From NCBI GenBank assembly GCA_030654205.1, contig JAURXW010000135.1:1-7145 (forward strand): DNA of 7,145 bases, in the 5' to 3' direction. How positions within the stretch are numbered: position 1 is the first letter of the stretch; each line of letters opens with the position of its first letter. Position numbers and translations under genes: made by a program. This DNA is from Bacteriovorax sp. GTDB lineage: Bacteria > Bdellovibrionota > Bacteriovoracia > Bacteriovoracales > Bacteriovoracaceae. The notes under the pieces are model-generated. The model was given only the letters and a program-made list of their open reading frames with translations, searched no databases and had not been told where the DNA came from. Of this stretch, positions 4,942-7,145 are shown piece after piece.

Positions 4942-6792
4942 ATGAGCAAAAATATGCGAGTAAAAAATCTTTCACTTGTGGCAATTATCACAACTTTTGT
5001 ATTAATCATTTGGGGTGCTGTCGTTCATAATACCGAGTCAAGTTTAGCTTGCCCCGATTGGCCTCTTTGCTACAATAGCTTTTTTCCAAAAATGGAAGGT
5101 GCAATTCTCATTGAACATGGTCACCGCCTATTGGCAACTTTGGTGGGAATTTTCACTATTGGTCTTGTCGTTCTATCTTTTATTGAAAGAAAAAAATCAG
5201 TTTCACATAAGTATCTTTTTAAAATTTCATGCTTGGCGCTTTTTCTCGTTATAGCTCAAGGTGCTCTTGGTGGTATAACGGTTATTTATCGCTTACCAAC
5301 TATAGTTTCCACTTCTCATTTGGGATTATCTTTACTTTTTTTTGCAACCCTCATTTATATTCATCACCAAGCTGGATCTAAAGCGATATGTAATAAAGAG
5401 CGATTTAATAATATAAGCTTAGAAACCCAAAATTATATTCAATCGAATTGGAAGCCAATTATTAGGCACGGTATTTTATTGTCTCTTGCATTTTTATATA
5501 TGCAAATTCTTTTGGGAGCTTTCATGCGCCACGCTGGAGCGGGGGCCGCTTGTGGGTTAGGCCCTAATAACTCGCTTTTGTGCATGGATTACGAAACTCA
5601 AGGTTTAACCTTCTGGCCAAGTCTTGCTCAAGCTCAATTGCATATGATCCATCGTATGTTTGCAATCTTTGTTTTTCTTGTCGTTTCATTTTTTTCAATT
5701 CGTGCTCGCCATTTTTTTAAAAATGTTAAAGCAATTCGCATAGCTAGTTTTTTGCCATTCCTCTTTATTTCTTTTCAAGTTTTAATTGGTATTTTCACAG
5801 TAGCTCTAAATCTGTCTGTTGTTCCAACAACTTTACATCTCGCTGGAGCGGCTTTGAGTTTAGCGGCCCTTTGGAAGCTAAATTTACTTTTAAAAGATAT
5901 AGAAAATTCTTTTTTTCTAGGTAACAAGCATTCATTTTTTTCAGATATTGTAGACTTAACCAAACCCCGCCTATCTCTCTTGGTTATTGTAACAGCTCTA
6001 GTCGGAACCCTGCTGGCTCCTGATAAAATTTATTTTTTTAAAGCTCTCCTGTCATTATTTTTGATAACTCTTGTTGTGCTTGGGGCGGCCACACTTAATT
6101 GTTATATTGAAAGAGAAGGTGATGCAAAAATGATCCGTACGAAAGATCGTCCTCTACCAGCAAAAAGAATGGACCCCGGAACCGCTTTATGGTTTGGTGC
6201 AATTCTATTAATAGTTTCTATCCCAACAATTATTATTTTTATCAATGCCCTTACCGGCATTTTGGCCATAATTGCTGCAGCTCTTTATTTGTATGCCTAC
6301 ACGCCAATGAAGAAAAAAAGTGAATTTGCGGTTTACGTTGGCGCAATTCCAGGGGCCCTTCCGCCAGTTATGGGTTGGACAGCAGTCACAGGTAAAATTG
6401 ATTTCATGGCCGTTGCTTTATTCCTGATTCTTTTTATATGGCAATTGCCACATTTTTTGGCAATTTCTCTTTATCACGCTGAAGACTACGGTGCTGCAGA
6501 TATCAAAGTTTACCCCAATCTAAAACGTGGTCTACAAATTACTAAAATTGGCATTTTTGTTTTTACCTTAATGCTATTTGGAGCTGCTTTACTCCCTTCC
6601 TTTTTCTCACATGCCAGTTATATATATACACGTGCAGCATTTTTTTTGAGTACAATATTTTTAATCTACGCAGGATTGGGATTTTTCCTTAAACCTGACA
6701 TAGCGCTGCAACGTCAGTGGGCTAAAAATTACTTTTACGGCTCACTTTTTTATCTACCCTTGCTTCTTGGAGCTTTGATATTTTTTAAATAG
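4942..6792 (+). CDS. ctaA-ctaB: Fused heme A synthase (CtaA) and protoheme IX farnesyltransferase (CtaB)
   Basis: A 616-residue inner-membrane protein joining two steps of heme A synthesis. Residues about 8-315 are CtaA/COX15, which oxidises heme O to heme A: CPDWPLC (Cys37/Cys43) in the first outer loop, EHGHR (Glu58, His61), TSHLG (His126), Cys204/Cys214 in the second loop, MIHRM (His237) and TLHLAG (His299). All four heme-ligand histidines of the family are present. Residues about 333-616 are CtaB, a UbiA-type prenyltransferase that adds the farnesyl group to protoheme: LTKPRLS (339-345), the first acidic motif NCYIEREGD with KDRPLP (386-406), YTPMKKKSEF (453-462), GAIPGALPPVMGW (467-479) and WQLPHFLA (500-507) with YHAEDY (511-516). 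The linker (about 315-333) is short. The first acidic motif has Glu390 and Glu392 where Asp is common. The domain order is the reverse of the reaction order. There is no stop or frame change between domains, and both halves look intact. No clear Shine-Dalgarno is seen; Met5 (4954) is an alternative start. Confidence 0.95.
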   Translation: MSKNMRVKNLSLVAIITTFVLIIWGAVVHNTESSLACPDWPLCYNSFFPKMEGAILIEHGHRLLATLVGIFTIGLVVLSFIERKKSVSHKYLFKISCLALFLVIAQGALGGITVIYRLPTIVSTSHLGLSLLFFATLIYIHHQAGSKAICNKERFNNISLETQNYIQSNWKPIIRHGILLSLAFLYMQILLGAFMRHAGAGAACGLGPNNSLLCMDYETQGLTFWPSLAQAQLHMIHRMFAIFVFLVVSFFSIRARHFFKNVKAIRIASFLPFLFISFQVLIGIFTVALNLSVVPTTLHLAGAALSLAALWKLNLLLKDIENSFFLGNKHSFFSDIVDLTKPRLSLLVIVTALVGTLLAPDKIYFFKALLSLFLITLVVLGAATLNCYIEREGDAKMIRTKDRPLPAKRMDPGTALWFGAILLIVSIPTIIIFINALTGILAIIAAALYLYAYTPMKKKSEFAVYVGAIPGALPPVMGWTAVTGKIDFMAVALFLILFIWQLPHFLAISLYHAEDYGAADIKVYPNLKRGLQITKIGIFVFTLMLFGAALLPSFFSHASYIYTRAAFFLSTIFLIYAGLGFFLKPDIALQRQWAKNYFYGSLFYLPLLLGALIFFK

Positions 6793-6861
6793 ATAAAATT
6801 AGAATTTATGATTAATATTAGAACGATAACAAATAACATAACGCGACTTTAACTTTCCAAT

Positions 6862-6868
6862 GAAGGGA
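6862..6868 (+). promoter_or_regulatory. Shine-Dalgarno site of the subunit II gene
   Basis: GAAGGGA lies 8 nt before the ATG at 6877, and an in-frame TAA at 6850-6852 rules out a start further upstream. The remaining gap of 84 nt after ctaA-ctaB shows no convincing terminator, so readthrough from ctaA-ctaB is likely. Confidence 0.6.
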
Positions 6869-6876
6869 TTGCTGAA

Positions 6877-7145
6877 ATGAATCTATACAGTCTTTATATC
6901 AAATTCTTCGTAATTAGTGCTAACGCCAGTGAAATGAGTCTTTGGGAGAGAATGAAACCACCAGTCGATATTTCGACAAATGGACACCTGATTGATTCAT
7001 TATTCCATTTAACGACAATGTTGATTCTTTTCTTTTTTATACTTGTTTGTATTGGTCTTTTTGGATTCAGTTTTCTCTACCGAAAAAGTAAACATCCGGT
7101 GGCCCTATACGTTCATGGAACAAGCAAAAAGCATATTGCGATTGT
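6877..7145 (+). CDS. ctaC: Cytochrome c oxidase subunit II, N-terminal part (cut by the right edge)
   Basis: The frame is open from ATG 6877 to the window end, giving 89 complete codons. The N-terminus (MNLYSLYIKFFVISANAS) looks like a short signal sequence with possible cleavage after ANA. It is followed by PPVDISTNGHLIDSLF (residues 29-44), a strong hydrophobic helix (about 45-67, TTMLILFFFILVCIGLFGF), a basic stop-transfer YRKSKHP, and ALYVHGTSKKHIAIV. This layout (residues before a membrane hairpin, then a charged connector rich in Lys/His) matches the first helix region of subunit II, which in full carries the CuA centre that takes electrons from cytochrome c. The CuA cysteines would lie beyond the window, so the call rests on the N-terminal pattern and on the ctaA-ctaB gene 84 nt upstream. 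Subunit I would be expected next. An alternative is another single-helix-anchored exported protein of the same cluster. Confidence 0.72.
   Translation, partial: MNLYSLYIKFFVISANASEMSLWERMKPPVDISTNGHLIDSLFHLTTMLILFFFILVCIGLFGFSFLYRKSKHPVALYVHGTSKKHIAI

Noticed and set aside
5775..5963. 62-codon ORF antisense to ctaA-ctaB
   Set aside because: It lies over the well-conserved CtaA C-terminus and linker and has no independent support.
6784..6812. Possible promoter TTTAAA(17 nt)TATGAT before ctaC
   Set aside because: It matches consensus loosely in very AT-rich DNA, with the -35 inside the ctaA-ctaB 3' end; chance matches are expected, and readthrough explains expression.
6791..6812. AT-only inverted repeat after ctaA-ctaB as a terminator
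   Set aside because: The arms pair only with a bulge and a two-base loop, have almost no G/C and no T-tract follows.

Overview
The window is AT-rich, gene-dense bacterial chromosome with seven protein genes, two of them cut by the window edges. I see no RNA gene, mobile element, CRISPR array or repeat family. The gene set points to an aerobic Gram-negative bacterium with an aa3-type (heme A) cytochrome c oxidase and periplasmic c-type cytochromes. The subunit III style (Asp in place of the usual Glu in helix 'WLFLVTD'), the AT richness and the multiheme c protein beside subunit III fit a delta-proteobacterial or Bdellovibrionota-like organism (Bdellovibrio/Bacteriovorax type). That assignment is an inference from memory of these families, not a database result.

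Layout. Positions 1-2578 (+) form a tightly packed operon: the 3' part of a multiheme cytochrome c, cytochrome oxidase subunit III (ctaE), a 69-residue membrane protein with a CPMC motif, and a DUF420/CtaM-like oxidase maturation protein. Gaps are 17 and 16 nt, followed by a 1-nt stop/start overlap. Positions 2575-4834 (-) hold a two-gene tryptophan-catabolic operon: an animal-like tryptophan 2,3-dioxygenase (kynA), then a kynureninase-like PLP enzyme, overlapping by 8 nt. This operon converges on the oxidase operon, the two stop codons sharing one TTAA. Positions 4835-4941 are a divergent promoter region. Positions 4942-7145 (+) hold a single-chain fusion of heme A synthase (CtaA) and heme O synthase (CtaB), then the start of cytochrome oxidase subunit II (ctaC/coxB), which runs off the right edge.

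How the genes fit together. CtaB makes heme O from protoheme and CtaA turns it into heme A, the cofactor of subunit I (not in the window, probably just to the right). Subunits II and III, the CtaM-like factor and perhaps the CPMC protein build and mature the oxidase, while the multiheme cytochrome c probably feeds it electrons. The kynurenine genes sit antisense in the middle of this respiratory locus. TDO also needs protoheme, so both divergent units draw on the same cofactor, though a regulatory link is only speculation.

I did not find a clearly unprecedented system. The best leads are the CPMC mini-protein inside the oxidase-assembly operon, the CtaA-CtaB fusion with its domains in reverse pathway order, and the eukaryote-like TDO paired with a divergent kynureninase homologue.
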